DNA of 64,000 nucleotides from Streptomyces diacarni (GCF_003323715.1 NZ_QOIN01000034.1:124001-188000); one strand, 5' to 3'; shown: positions 43,645 to 55,869, numbered from the stretch's first letter. The notes: generated from the sequence alone by a model not told the origin. Translations and numbers: made by a program.

Positions 43645-46245
43645 TCACTCTCCCGCGTACACCGCCTCGATGGGGCGGCTGCGGAGCGCCGAGCGGGTCG
43701 GCAGGCTGATGGAGAGCCAGCCCAGCAGGGTCACGAAGGCGATGATGCCGATCCAGGCCAGCGGCTGGATGTGGGGGATCGGCTGGCCTGTCAGGCCCAG
43801 GGCGCAGCCCACGGCGGGTGGGATGGCGATGGCCACGCCGATGAGGACGGCGGTGACGATCACGACCCAGGATTCCAGGAACATCATCCGCCGTGTCTGC
43901 CGCTTGCTCGTACCGATCAGCCGCAGCATGGCGAACTCGCGGCTACGGCCCGTCGTTGCCATGACCAGGGTGTTCACCACGGCGATGAGGACGTAGAGCA
44001 TCAGCAGCCCGTTGGCGATCAGGTTCGTCCAGGACTGCTGGGCGAACTGGCCCTGCTGGACGGCGCCGAACTCCTGCGGGCTCTGCACCGCGAGGCCGGG
44101 CGTCTGCGCGGCCAGTTCCTCCAGACCGGCCTCCACCTGCGGGGACGCGCCGCTGCTGCCGGCGCTGACGAGCAGTGCCGTGTCCTGCTGGTTGGCGGTG
44201 TGTTCGGTCAGCATCCGGTGCGGGAGCGTGATGTCGCCGAAGCCGAGGCCGTTGCCGTAGACGGCGACGACCTTCAGCTTCTTGTGCACTCCGTCGCCGA
44301 GGTTGATGTCGGCGGTGTCGCCGACGTCCACCCGCGCCGTGTCGGCGGCCATCCAGCTGAGCGCCACCGTGTCGCCGCGCAGCTTGTCCATGCTGCCCTC
44401 GCGCACGTCCAGGTCGAGCGTGTTCTCCAGGTCGCGCCCGTCCAGGCCCTGGGCGCTGAAGGGGTTGGAGGCGGGCTTGTCGATCTCGATGTAGTTGAGC
44501 AGGACCTGCGAGCGGGCCACCGGGGTGACGGTCTCGACGCCGTCGACGTCGCGGACCTTCCCGGCCACGCCGGTGGACAGGCCCGTGGTGTCGCTGGTGA
44601 TCACGTAGTCGGAGACGACACCGGTCGCCGCCTGCTCCTGGGCCGTCGCCTCGACGGTGTTCAGCATCGACAGCTGCATCAGCGCCATCGCGGTGCCCAG
44701 CGCCAGGGGCACGACCGCGCTGCTGAGGCGGCGGGCGTTGGCACTGCTGTTGGCACCGGCCAAGAAGCCGCTCACGCGGGAGCGTTTGAACAGTGGCGTC
44801 AGCATCCGGGTCGCCGCCTGCACCAGGATGGGGGAGATCAGCGCGCTGCCCACCATGAGCACCACCAGCGCTCCGCCGGCCCCGGCGATCGCCACCTGGC
44901 CCGGAATGACCAGCGGCAGCACGATCGACGCCACCAGGCCGAGCAGGAGCAGGCTCACACCGACGGTCTTGCGGGTGCTGCCCAGCTCCTCGCGCTCCGC
45001 CTCGGACTCGCTCAGCGCCTCCACCGGCTGGATCCGCGCGATGCGGAACGCGGCGATGAACCCGGCCAGCCGGGCACCCAGCACGGTCAGCAGCACGGCG
45101 GCGACGGCCGGCAGCGGGTTGAACGACAGCTCGAAGTCCTGCGGCAACACACCGGCGTGCGCGAACGCGTCCCGCATCAGCCCGGCGGCCAGGAAGCCGG
45201 GCGCCGCGCCCAGCACCGCCCCGGTGACCCCCACCAGCAGCACCTCGCTGCCGATCAGCTTGTGCACCTGGCGCGGCGTCGCCGCGATGGCGCGCAGCAT
45301 CGCCAGTTCCCGGCGGCGCTGGTGGACGACCAGGCCGAGGGTGGAGGAGACGACGAAGATGACGACGCCGAGCGCCGTGCCGCCGAACGAGGCGGACAGC
45401 GGGACGAGGAAGCCGCGGGAGGCGCCGACGTCCAGGAACTCCAGGTCGCCGATCCCGTCACCGGTGTAGGTGACGACCTTCGCGCCCGGGTCGGCATTCG
45501 CCCCGGTGGCGGCATCCGCGCCGGTGACGGCATCCTCGATCTTCCCGGCGAGGTCGTCGGCGTCGGCCCCGTCCTCGCCCAGGACGCCGATGGCCGTCAG
45601 CCGGTCTGGGCGCGGGGACAGAGCGGTGGCCTGTGCGTCGGTGAAGAACGCGGCCGACTGCCGGTCCAGACCGTTCGCGGGCGCGTCGACCAGGCCGACG
45701 ATCCGGTAGACGTGCGGTGTCGTGCCGACCGAGAGCCGCGCGGTGTCCCCGACTTCGAGCCCGGCGCTGCGGGCGAGGCCGGCGTCCAGCACGGTCTCCC
45801 GGGCGCTGCTGGGCCTGCTGCCCTCGGACAGTTCGAAGGGGCCGAGCGCGGTCGAGGACCAGCCGTGGCCGTACAGCGGCTGGTCGAGCCGCACCGGCTC
45901 ACCCCGTGCGCTGCCGTCGTCCTTGTGCAGGTTCATCTCGACCGTGCGGTCGCGCACGACCTTCTCGACGCCGTCGACGCGGGAAACCTGCTCGGCCGTC
46001 GACGCGGGGACGGTGACGCGTTCGGGGAAGTGCGGGTCGAAGTTCTCCTTGACGTCCTTGGTCTGCTTCCCGCCGACCATCACGGTCGCGCCGGCGTACC
46101 GCTCGGGGGCGACGCCCGAGAGCAGTCCTGACATGAGCAGTACGCCGCAGGCGGTGATGACGGCCGAGCCGCAGATCACGGCAATGAACGCCGCGATGAA
46201 GCCGCCCTTGCGGTTCTTGATGGTGCTCCAGGCGATGTCGAACAC
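43645..46245 (-). CDS. FtsX/MacB-type ABC transporter permease
   Basis: 866 residues. One N-terminal membrane helix (about 17-38) precedes an extracytoplasmic domain, then two FtsX domains of three helices each (about 270-430 and 735-850). Both begin with the HQRRRELAMLRAIAATPRQV / GRSREFAMLRLIGTSKRQTR type coupling motif. A duplicated extracytoplasmic domain lies between them. This layout belongs to the ABC class that moves lipids or peptides, or transmits mechanical signals, rather than importing solutes. GTG 46245 has GGCGGAG upstream. It follows its ATPase gene by 10 bp and forms one operon with it. Confidence 0.9.
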   Translation of the reverse strand: MFDIAWSTIKNRKGGFIAAFIAVICGSAVITACGVLLMSGLLSGVAPERYAGATVMVGGKQTKDVKENFDPHFPERVTVPASTAEQVSRVDGVEKVVRDRTVEMNLHKDDGSARGEPVRLDQPLYGHGWSSTALGPFELSEGSRPSSARETVLDAGLARSAGLEVGDTARLSVGTTPHVYRIVGLVDAPANGLDRQSAAFFTDAQATALSPRPDRLTAIGVLGEDGADADDLAGKIEDAVTGADAATGANADPGAKVVTYTGDGIGDLEFLDVGASRGFLVPLSASFGGTALGVVIFVVSSTLGLVVHQRRRELAMLRAIAATPRQVHKLIGSEVLLVGVTGAVLGAAPGFLAAGLMRDAFAHAGVLPQDFELSFNPLPAVAAVLLTVLGARLAGFIAAFRIARIQPVEALSESEAEREELGSTRKTVGVSLLLLGLVASIVLPLVIPGQVAIAGAGGALVVLMVGSALISPILVQAATRMLTPLFKRSRVSGFLAGANSSANARRLSSAVVPLALGTAMALMQLSMLNTVEATAQEQAATGVVSDYVITSDTTGLSTGVAGKVRDVDGVETVTPVARSQVLLNYIEIDKPASNPFSAQGLDGRDLENTLDLDVREGSMDKLRGDTVALSWMAADTARVDVGDTADINLGDGVHKKLKVVAVYGNGLGFGDITLPHRMLTEHTANQQDTALLVSAGSSGASPQVEAGLEELAAQTPGLAVQSPQEFGAVQQGQFAQQSWTNLIANGLLMLYVLIAVVNTLVMATTGRSREFAMLRLIGTSKRQTRRMMFLESWVVIVTAVLIGVAIAIPPAVGCALGLTGQPIPHIQPLAWIGIIAFVTLLGWLSISLPTRSALRSRPIEAVYAGE

Positions 46246-46255
46246 GAGCTCCGCC

Positions 46256-47026
46256 TCACCAGTCGCCGAGGTGCGTCATGTGCTCGGCGACCTGGGCCGG
46301 CGAGGGCCGGTTCAGGTGGCCCGCGAGCTGCCCGTCGGCGAGGAAGAGCACCGTGTCGGCGTAGGAGGCGGCAACCGGGTCGTGGGTCACCATCAGCACC
46401 GTCTGGCCTATCTCGTCCACGATCTGCCGGAACAGCTTGAGGACCTCCTGGCTGGTGCGGGTGTCCAGCGCGCCGGTCGGCTCGTCGGCCAGCAGCGCGT
46501 CAGGCCGGGTCACCAGCGCGCGGGCGATCGCGACGCGCTGCTGCTGGCCGCCGGAGAGCTGGTTGGGCCGGCGGTCGACGTGCTGGCTCATCCCCACCCT
46601 GGTCAGCACCTCGCGCAGCCACGCCTCGTCCACGGCCATGTCCGCCAGCCGTGCGACGAGGGTGACGTTCTGTCTGACCGTCAGCGCCGACATCAGGTTG
46701 TAGGCCTGGAAGACGTAGCCGATCCGCTCGCGGCGGATGGCCGTCAGCGCCGCCTCCTTGAGGCCGGACAGCTGCGTGTCACCGAGGTAGACGTGGCCGG
46801 TGGTCGGCTCGTCGAGTCCCGCGACGCAGTGCAGGAAGGTGCTCTTGCCGGAACCCGAGGGGCCCATGACAGCGGTGAAGGTTCCACGCGGCACGTCCAG
46901 GGAGATTCCGCGCAGCGCGGTCACGGCATTCTCCCCTGTGCCGTACGTTTTCGTGACGGAGTCCAGCCTCATGGCCGCTGCCCGCGTCGCCACCGCGGCT
47001 GCGGACGCTCCCCATTCCGATGTCAT
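46256..47026 (-). CDS. ABC transporter ATP-binding protein (LolD/MacB class)
   Basis: 256 residues. Walker A GPSGSGKST, Q-loop GYVFQAYNLMSALTVRQNV, signature LSGGQQQRVAIARAL, Walker B ALLADEPTGALD and H-loop VTHDP are all present, so it should be active. The QAYNL and TGALD variants are those of the MacB/LolD exporter class, matching the FtsX-type permease downstream. AAGGAAA precedes ATG 47026. The substrate is unknown; antimicrobial peptide export or envelope maintenance is plausible. Confidence 0.92.
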   Translation of the reverse strand: MTSEWGASAAAVATRAAAMRLDSVTKTYGTGENAVTALRGISLDVPRGTFTAVMGPSGSGKSTFLHCVAGLDEPTTGHVYLGDTQLSGLKEAALTAIRRERIGYVFQAYNLMSALTVRQNVTLVARLADMAVDEAWLREVLTRVGMSQHVDRRPNQLSGGQQQRVAIARALVTRPDALLADEPTGALDTRTSQEVLKLFRQIVDEIGQTVLMVTHDPVAASYADTVLFLADGQLAGHLNRPSPAQVAEHMTHLGDW

Positions 47027-47186
47027 TTTCCTTGCCCTTTCCGGTTGTCGGCAGCTTCACCGTATGAGACCGCCGACGGGGCCACGAACGCCCTGGATCC
47101 CGTATCGATGGTGGTGCCTGCTACACCATCACGGTGCTGCGCACTCCACGGCGCGGGGTCCGTACCGGTTCACCTCCCGCTGTACG

Positions 47187-48317
47187 TCAGGGGCGTGAGG
47201 GGGCGTTCGCGGGTGAGGCCGAGGTGTCGGGCAGGGGCCCTGTGCCCAGTTCGGTGGCGGCCCGCTCGACCATGGAGCGCGCATGGTGCAGCCCGATGCG
47301 GGCGAACGTGTCGCGCAGTTCGGCCAGCTCCGCCCTGGTCGCGGACCGGGGCCTGCCCAGGCGGGCCAGGGACTTGGCGAGGCCGAGCCGGGACAGCGCC
47401 GTCCCCCGCTGCTCGTCCATCGCGGCGAACCGCCCCAGCGCCTGCCGGTAGATGTCGCGGGCTTCCGTGTACCGGCCGGCGCGGTAGAGGACGTTGCCGC
47501 GCATCTTGTGGTTGTAGGCCAGAGCGCTCGACAGGTGCATCCCGCGGCAGTCGGCCTCGGCCTCGGAAAGCAGCGCGAGGGCGCGCTCGGTGTCCTCGTC
47601 GCGTACGGACACCACGTCCGCGATGCCCCTCAGCGCCCAGGCCCGCCCCCTGCGGTCGTCACCCGCCGCGGCGGTGCGGGCGGCCTCCTCGAACAGCTCC
47701 AGCGCCCTGTCGTAGGAGCCGGTGTTGCGGTGCATCTGCGCTATGCCCTCCAGCGCCCACACCGTGTGCCGCACCTCGCCGCGGCCGCGGGCCTCGGTCA
47801 GGAGCTGGTCGTGGAGCGCGCCGACGGCCTCGTAGTCGCCCTGGATCCGGCCGGTCTCCGCCAGCCCGGCCAGCGAGTAGCCGCGGGCCAGCACGTCGTC
47901 GCCGCGTTCGCCCAGGTCGGCCGCGCGCCGCAGCAGCCGGTAGGCGAGCGGGAGTGCGCCGCGCTGGCGGGCGAGGGTGCCGCCGCTCCACAGGGCCCAT
48001 GCCATGGCCCCGACGTCCCCCGCCGAGCGGGCCGCCCGGTAACTCGCCTTCCACGCCCGGTCGGCTTCGGTGACGTTTCCGAGGCGCCGGTGGGCCTCCG
48101 CGACGGCGAGCCCGCAGCGCGCCATCTCCTTCTCCTCCCCGGCCTGCTCGGCTGCCCGCAGCTGGGTCGCCCCCTGGACCAGTACGTCGGACAGGGACGC
48201 GTTGACGGACAGTGCGCCCAGGGCGCCCTGGTACTCGGGGGCGAACGCCTTGGTCCCCGCCGGGCGGGTCCGCGTCGGGTCCTGCCGCGTCGTCCGTGTC
48301 ATGTGCCGCACCGCCAT
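47187..48317 (-). CDS. TPR-repeat protein
   Basis: 376 residues from ATG 48317; a TTG at 48404 extends the frame by 29 poorly conserved-looking residues and was not used. At least six TPR-like helical pairs are visible (LAVAEAHRRLGNVTEADRAW, YSLAGLAETGRIQGDYEAVG, EGIAQMHRNTGSYDRALELF, MRGNVLYRAGRYTEARDIYR). There is no DNA-binding or enzymatic domain. It is probably a protein-interaction scaffold. It lies upstream of the ABC exporter on the same strand with 160 bp between them, so co-expression is possible but not shown. Confidence 0.75.
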   Translation of the reverse strand: MAVRHMTRTTRQDPTRTRPAGTKAFAPEYQGALGALSVNASLSDVLVQGATQLRAAEQAGEEKEMARCGLAVAEAHRRLGNVTEADRAWKASYRAARSAGDVGAMAWALWSGGTLARQRGALPLAYRLLRRAADLGERGDDVLARGYSLAGLAETGRIQGDYEAVGALHDQLLTEARGRGEVRHTVWALEGIAQMHRNTGSYDRALELFEEAARTAAAGDDRRGRAWALRGIADVVSVRDEDTERALALLSEAEADCRGMHLSSALAYNHKMRGNVLYRAGRYTEARDIYRQALGRFAAMDEQRGTALSRLGLAKSLARLGRPRSATRAELAELRDTFARIGLHHARSMVERAATELGTGPLPDTSASPANAPSRP

Positions 48318-48490
48318 GCTCCATCGCTCGTCCGTCCTTCGTTCTTTCCGGTTCGACGCTATGAGCGCGGCGGGGGCCGCCGAATCCGTCTCCGCGCTGG
48401 TCAACGGGTCATACCTGAGTGCTACGTGTGGGCGCCCACTCCCGAGCGAGACGTACGGGACGTGCGCCGCCCGCTGCTTGCCCGTGGCCG

Positions 48491-48548
48491 TGGCGCCCGC
48501 TGCCTGCCCGTGGCGCCCGCTGCCTGCCCGTGGCGCCCGCTGCCTGCT
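48491..48548. repeat. 20-bp tandem repeat, 2.9 copies
   Basis: TGGCGCCCGCTGCCTGCCCG is repeated at 48491-48510 and 48511-48530, then 18 bases of a third copy run to 48548. The array abuts the stop codon of the thioesterase gene and lies between it and the TPR gene. It could be a slippage product that also affects transcript ends. Confidence 0.9.
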
Positions 48549-49359
48549 ATCCGCCGGTGGCCGGCAGGGGGCGCACGGTCAGGAGTTGCTGGGCGTGGCC
48601 GACCGGGCCGCTCAGGTCGTGCAGGACGGTGCTGGTGAGGCCCTGGCCCGTGGGGCCGAAGACGACGGTGGTGTCCAGGCCGGTCCAGGGGCCTTCGGGC
48701 TGACGGTGGAGGTGGAGGGTGAGGTCGACGTTGGGGAACATCCAGTCCGTGGGCGACTGGCGTACGGCGATGCCGTTGGCGGTGTCGACCAGGGTGACGA
48801 AGGAGGCCAGCGGGCTGCTGGGCCGGCCCGCCACGAGGTCGACCCCGGTGGTGACCCAGGTGGTGGTGCGGCCGGGCTGCGGCGGCGCGAGCGGCCGGAT
48901 GTCGAGGGAGGCGATGTAGCCGCCGGGCCACACGGACTCCAGCGGCCAGCGCGCGAGCTCGTCGGGCGGGGTGAGCGTGGCGTCGCCGCCGCCGGCGACG
49001 GCCGTGGTGTCGGCTGCGGCCAGGAGCCAGGCGCGGGCGCGTACGACCGGGCGGTCGGCGATGAGGACGACGGCCTCGAGCAGTTCGATGGTGCGGCCCG
49101 GGCGGATGCTCTCCACCCGGATCTCACACTCGTCGAGGGCGAGACGGCCCAGGATGTCGAAGCTGATCCGTGCGGGGAGCAGTCCGGTGCGGGGGCGGGC
49201 CGCCAGGTGGCGGTCCATGGCGTGGACGATCAGGCCGCCGAGCGGGCTGAAGTGCTGCTCCTCGGTGTTCCACGCTCCGCTCGCGTGCGCGGTGGGCTTG
49301 TAGCGGTGTTCGTCGACGGGCTCGTAGTAGCTGTCGGGGGTCGGCGTGCCGGACTGCAA
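48547..49359 (-). CDS. Acyl-CoA thioesterase-like hotdog-fold protein
   Basis: 270 residues. The layout is a double hotdog of the TesB-like type: SYYEPVDEHRYKPTAHASGA and GGLIVHAMDRHLAARPRTGL in the first half, WMFPNVDLTLHLHRQPEGPW and GLDTTVVFGPTGQGLTSTVL in the second. TesB-class enzymes hydrolyse acyl-CoA, with Asp/Gln/Thr residues in the second hotdog. The C-terminal Gly-Gln-Gly-Leu pattern is typical of this subgroup. TTG 49359 is the only plausible start and has GAGGAGA upstream. It is divergent from gap2 across 89 bp. Confidence 0.8.
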   Translation of the reverse strand: MQSGTPTPDSYYEPVDEHRYKPTAHASGAWNTEEQHFSPLGGLIVHAMDRHLAARPRTGLLPARISFDILGRLALDECEIRVESIRPGRTIELLEAVVLIADRPVVRARAWLLAAADTTAVAGGGDATLTPPDELARWPLESVWPGGYIASLDIRPLAPPQPGRTTTWVTTGVDLVAGRPSSPLASFVTLVDTANGIAVRQSPTDWMFPNVDLTLHLHRQPEGPWTGLDTTVVFGPTGQGLTSTVLHDLSGPVGHAQQLLTVRPLPATGG

Positions 49360-49448
49360 CGGGGGGTCTCCTCGGGGACGGGCCGATCACATGATCGGGA
49401 TGGCGGGGGTTAGCATATGAGCACCGCCTAGCTCGAAAGATAAGAACT

Positions 49449-50903
49449 GTGACTGTCAACGAGGACGCGTTCACCAACTGGAAGCACCGCGAGGAGATCG
49501 CGGAGTCGATGATCCCGATCATCGGGAAGCTGCACCGCGAGCGGGACGTCACCGTTCTGCTGCACAGCCGCTCACTGGTGAACAAGTCGGTGATCAGCAT
49601 CCTCAAGACCCACAGGTTCGCCCGGCAGATCGCCGGCGCGGAGCTGTCGGTCACCGAGACGCTGCCGTTCCTGCAGGCCCTGACCGCGCTCGACCTGGGC
49701 CCTTCGCAGATCGACATCGGCATGCTCGCCGCCACCCACAGGGCCGACGACCGCGGCCTGTCGGTGGCCGAGTTCACCGCCGAAGCCGTGGCGGGAGCGA
49801 CGGGCGCCAACAAGATCGACCGCCGCCAGGCGCGGGACGTGGTCCTCTACGGATTCGGGCGTATCGGCCGCCTCCTGGCCCGCCTGCTGATCGAGAAGGC
49901 GGGCTCCGGCAACGGCCTGCGGCTGCGGGCCATCGTCGTACGCGAGGCCGCGGGCCGGCCGGCGCAGGACCTGGTCAAGCGGGCCTCGCTGCTGCGCCGT
50001 GACTCCATCCACGGCCAGTTCCAGGGCACCATCACCGTCGACGAGGCCAACAACACCCTCGTCGCCAACGGCAACGAGATCAAGGTGATCTACTCCGACG
50101 ACCCGACGTCGGTGGACTACACGGACTACGGCATCAACGACGCCGTCCTCATCGACAACACCGGCAGGTGGCGGGACCGTGAGGGGCTCTCCAAGCACCT
50201 GCGCCCCGGCATCGACAAGGTTGTGCTGACCGCACCGGGCAAGGGCGACGTCCCCAACGTCGTGCACGGCGTCAACCACGACATGATCAAGCCGGACGAG
50301 CAGATCATCTCGTGCGCGTCCTGCACCACCAACGCGATCGTCCCGCCGCTGAAGGCGATGGCGGACGAGTTCGGGGTGGTGCGCGGCCACGTGGAGACGG
50401 TCCACTCCTTCACCAACGACCAGAACCTGCTGGACAACTACCACAAGTCGGACCGTCGCGGGCGCTCGGCGCCGCTCAACATGGTCCTCACCGAGACGGG
50501 TGCGGCCTCCGCCGTCGCCAAGGCGCTCCCCGACCTGGACGCGAAGATCACCGGCAGCTCGATCCGGGTGCCCGTGCCGGATGTCTCCCTCGCCATCCTC
50601 AACCTCCAACTCGCCCGCGAGACCGACCGCAAGGAGGTCCTCGACCACCTCCGTGACGTCTCGCTCACCTCGCCGCTCAAGCGCCAGATCGACTTCACCA
50701 GCGCGCCCGACGCCGTCTCCAACGACTTCATCGGCTCGCGCCACGCCTCGATCGTCGACGCCGGCCCCACCAAGGTCGACGGCGACAACGCCATCCTCTA
50801 CCTGTGGTACGACAACGAGTTCGGCTACTCCTGCCAGGTCGTCCGCGTCGTCCAGTACGTCTCCGGCGCCGAGTACCCGACGTACCCGGCCCCGGTGGCC
50901 TGA
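49449..50903 (+). CDS. gap2: Glyceraldehyde-3-phosphate dehydrogenase, long form
   Basis: 484 residues. A GAPDH core (from about 128: VVLYGFGRIGRLLARL) is preceded by a 125-residue helical extension absent from ordinary GapA. The catalytic Cys292 lies in SCASCTTNAI, and the C-terminal LYLWYDNEFGYSCQVVRVVQ is canonical. NAD versus NADP preference cannot be judged safely. Long-form GAPDHs occur as second isoenzymes in Streptomyces, to my knowledge. GTG 49449 has only a weak AAAGATAAG ahead. No other glycolytic gene is adjacent. Confidence 0.92.
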   Translation: MTVNEDAFTNWKHREEIAESMIPIIGKLHRERDVTVLLHSRSLVNKSVISILKTHRFARQIAGAELSVTETLPFLQALTALDLGPSQIDIGMLAATHRADDRGLSVAEFTAEAVAGATGANKIDRRQARDVVLYGFGRIGRLLARLLIEKAGSGNGLRLRAIVVREAAGRPAQDLVKRASLLRRDSIHGQFQGTITVDEANNTLVANGNEIKVIYSDDPTSVDYTDYGINDAVLIDNTGRWRDREGLSKHLRPGIDKVVLTAPGKGDVPNVVHGVNHDMIKPDEQIISCASCTTNAIVPPLKAMADEFGVVRGHVETVHSFTNDQNLLDNYHKSDRRGRSAPLNMVLTETGAASAVAKALPDLDAKITGSSIRVPVPDVSLAILNLQLARETDRKEVLDHLRDVSLTSPLKRQIDFTSAPDAVSNDFIGSRHASIVDAGPTKVDGDNAILYLWYDNEFGYSCQVVRVVQYVSGAEYPTYPAPVA

Positions 50904-53656
<2,753 letters not shown>

Positions 53657-53673
53657 GACGTCCGACCGCCCGC

Positions 53674-53722
53674 AGTGAGGGCCCCGGGGGTGCGGCACCA
53701 CGCCGCCCCCGGGGCCCTCACT
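53674..53722. terminator. Strong icd terminator
   Basis: A 17-bp perfect stem: AGTGAGGGCCCCGGGGG (53674-53690) with its exact complement at 53706-53722. The 15-nt loop itself can form a CGGC/GCCG mini-stem. It lies 17 bp after the icd stop and faces the convergent gene at 53840. Confidence 0.88.
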
Positions 53723-53839
53723 CGCTCCGAGCGGGTGTCCCGTTCCCCGGCGAACGGAACGGGGCGGGGGTGAGGAGGGGGAGGTGTTCGGGCGTCACCG
53801 GCTCAGGGGGTGACGGGTGCGAGATGGGGGAGAAGTCGG

Positions 53840-55180
53840 TCAGAGGCCGCAGTCGCAGCAGCTGCAGCACTCACAGCACTCGCACTTCTCGCAGCAGCCC
53901 GCGCGCTTCTTGCGGGACCAGGGGCCCTCGTACTCGTCGGCGCAGCACAGCTTGCAGGTGCAGCACAGTCCGATGAAGGCGGCGCAGCCGGCCCAGAAGC
54001 CACGCGGGGGCTTGCGGCCCTGGTGCCCGCCGGGGTCGCCCGAGCCGTCGGGGCCGTCCGGGCCGCCGCCCCAACCGCCCCAGCCGTCGCCTCCGCCGCC
54101 GGGCGGCACCTCGCCGCCCCCGTGCGGATGTCGCCGCCCGCCCGGACCCCGCGGCGTCTGACCGTACGGCGCCTGGCCGTAAGGGTTGGCACCGTACGGG
54201 TTCTGCGCGTACGGGTTCTGGCTGTACGGGCCGTGGGGGCCGGGGCCGTACGGGTTCTGGTGGTACGGGTTGCCGCCGCCGTCGTAGGGGCCGGGCGCCG
54301 GGCCCGGGCCCGGGTGGGCACACCGGGTGGTGCCGAACGCGCGGTCGACCGCGCGCGGCAGTTCGTGCACCAGCAGCACGTGGGCCAGCCTGCCCTCGGC
54401 GAAGTCCACGTCGCGCAGCGCCAGTCGGATGCCGTGCAGGGCGTCGTCGCACAGGCGCCGCGCCTCGGCCACCGTCGCGCCGGTCGCCGTCAGGGGGTTC
54501 CAGGCGCCCTCGGCCGCGTCCTGGTAGCGGTCCTCGACCGCGTCCAGGAGGTGGGCCAGGCGTCCGAAGAGGCGGCCCGCCTCGGCCAGCGGCGCGGCGT
54601 TGCCCGGCTTGCCCGCGAGGATCGCGGTGTGCGCGAACGCCGCCGCGGTCGCGGTCTCGGTCGGCTCGGTCACCGTCGTCAGCGGCGTGCCGGGGCCCGC
54701 GGCGTGCTCGATGCCGGTCTGCCGGTCCACGGCGTCCACCAGGACCGCCGTGTCGAAGCCGAGTGTCCCGCCCGCGCGGGCGCCGGCCCTGTCCCAGCCC
54801 GCCGCTATCCGGCGGGCGGCGGCGGCCACGGGACGGCGGCGCATCATCCCGTTCCGGTCGGCTATGTGGTCCCGCACCTTGGCCGAGGCCAGCACCAGGG
54901 AGACGGAGGCCGCCAGCCGCGCGCCCTCGCCCTGCGCGACGGACGCCGTGCGCATGCCGCGCAGGGGGCAGGGGCCCGCGGTGCGGCGGGCCGCGTCGGC
55001 GCGGCCTGTCTGCGCGTCGGTGAGGACGGAGACGAGGAGGCCGTCGTAGTTGGTCACCACCCGCGCGAACTGGCCGTGGTCACCGCGCAGCGCCAGGCAC
55101 AGCCCGCACAGGTGCGCCATCCACTCGGCCCGTAGCCCCTCCGAAAGCCGGTGCTGACACGGCCTGACGATTCCGAACAC
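53840..55180 (-). CDS. DUF5685-like protein with NPYG repeats and cysteine-rich tail
   Basis: 446 residues from GTG 55180 (GGGGGAT upstream). The first 285 residues are helical and start [20 protein letters not shown], then [20 protein letters not shown]. The Cys set RPC, CGLC and GPCPLRG suggests a metal or Fe-S site. A disordered region follows with repeats of QNPYG, NPYGPGP and [10 protein letters not shown] (about 305-345), then a Gly-rich stretch. The tail, about 50 residues, holds 17 or so cysteines in CC and CxxC pairs ([29 protein letters not shown]). I know the N-domain only as an uncharacterised actinobacterial family. The tail may bind metals or be palmitoyl-like/lipid-associated; this is open. 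Confidence 0.75.
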   Translation of the reverse strand: MFGIVRPCQHRLSEGLRAEWMAHLCGLCLALRGDHGQFARVVTNYDGLLVSVLTDAQTGRADAARRTAGPCPLRGMRTASVAQGEGARLAASVSLVLASAKVRDHIADRNGMMRRRPVAAAARRIAAGWDRAGARAGGTLGFDTAVLVDAVDRQTGIEHAAGPGTPLTTVTEPTETATAAAFAHTAILAGKPGNAAPLAEAGRLFGRLAHLLDAVEDRYQDAAEGAWNPLTATGATVAEARRLCDDALHGIRLALRDVDFAEGRLAHVLLVHELPRAVDRAFGTTRCAHPGPGPAPGPYDGGGNPYHQNPYGPGPHGPYSQNPYAQNPYGANPYGQAPYGQTPRGPGGRRHPHGGGEVPPGGGGDGWGGWGGGPDGPDGSGDPGGHQGRKPPRGFWAGCAAFIGLCCTCKLCCADEYEGPWSRKKRAGCCEKCECCECCSCCDCGL

Positions 55181-55327
55181 GAGATCCCCCGTACATGTGA
55201 CTCCTGCCGTGGTGCTCGGGCAGTGCGGCGATGGTACCCAGCCGCCCGACACGGCCGTCCATCCTGCCCCGCACCTGTGCACGAAACCTGGCCCCGGCCC
55301 TCACACCGCTGGTGCACCATGGTGGGC

Positions 55328-55690
55328 ATGTCCAGTGTGCTCATCCTCGGATTCGACCCGCACGTGGTGCCCGGTACGGACGCTGACGCGCTTCAGGCGG
55401 CGCTCGACGGGCAGTTGGCCCGGTTCGCCGACCACGCACTCGACGCGTCGGTGGCGCTGCTGCCCGCCGACGCATCGGCCGTCTCCGTGGCGGTCGCCGC
55501 GCTGACCGAGCGGGAGTGGGACGTGGTCGTCATCGGCGGCGGCATCCGCAAGCCGGAAGGCGCGCTGCTCTTCTTCGAGCAGGTCGTCAACCTGGTCCGC
55601 GAACACGCTCCCGGCGCGGCCCTGGCCTTCAACTCCGGCATCGGCGACACCTTCGAAGCGGCCCGACGCCGACTGCCCGCCGCACCCTGA
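55328..55690 (+). CDS. Small conserved unknown protein, Rossmann-like
   Basis: 120 residues from ATG 55328; ATG 55319 is an alternative three codons earlier. An alternating strand-helix pattern (SSVLILGFDPHVV, WDVVVIGGGIRKPEGALLFF, GAALAFNSGIGDTFEAARRR) suggests a small flavodoxin- or receiver-like alpha/beta fold. I do not recognise catalytic residues. It is divergent from the Cys-tailed protein, so the two share a 147-bp promoter region, and it lies upstream of the threonine leader. Confidence 0.7.
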   Translation: MSSVLILGFDPHVVPGTDADALQAALDGQLARFADHALDASVALLPADASAVSVAVAALTEREWDVVVIGGGIRKPEGALLFFEQVVNLVREHAPGAALAFNSGIGDTFEAARRRLPAAP

Positions 55691-55692
55691 CA

Positions 55693-55742
55693 GCGCGGCG
55701 GAAAAGCGCGGCGGAAAAGCGCGGAGACGGCGCGGCGGAAAA
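55693..55742. repeat. 13-bp repeat (GCGCGGCGGAAAA), three exact copies
   Basis: Exact copies at 55693-55705, 55706-55718 and 55730-55742, with a partial copy between the last two. They sit directly upstream of the promoter inferred for the threonine leader, and the AAAA tracts are spaced 13 and 24 bp. They could be UP-element-like or a protein-binding array. Confidence 0.85.
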
Positions 55743-55782
55743 CCGGGTGCGCACCGCCCGCCCCGCTGTTACGTTCGACGGC

Positions 55783-55857
55783 GTGAAGCGCGCCCCACGC
55801 AGTGCCGACGCACGCATTGCCCTGACGACGACGCCGGAGCAGGACCCGGCGCGCTGA
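55783..55857 (+). CDS. Threonine leader peptide (24 aa) of the second ThrRS gene
   Basis: GTG 55783 opens a 24-codon ORF, MKRAPRSADARIALTTTPEQ then DPAR, ending TGA 55855-55857. It has three consecutive threonine codons (ACG ACG ACG, 55825-55833) and a fourth-base-perfect GC profile. TACGTT at 55770-55775 is a good -10 element 7 nt before the GTG, implying a leaderless transcript starting at or next to the start codon. The stop is 12 nt before the terminator stem. This is the organisation of ribosome-mediated attenuation: stalling at Thr codons when charged tRNA-Thr is scarce would favour read-through into the synthetase gene. Confidence 0.62.
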   Translation: MKRAPRSADARIALTTTPEQDPAR

Positions 55858-55869
55858 GTGACGTACTGA

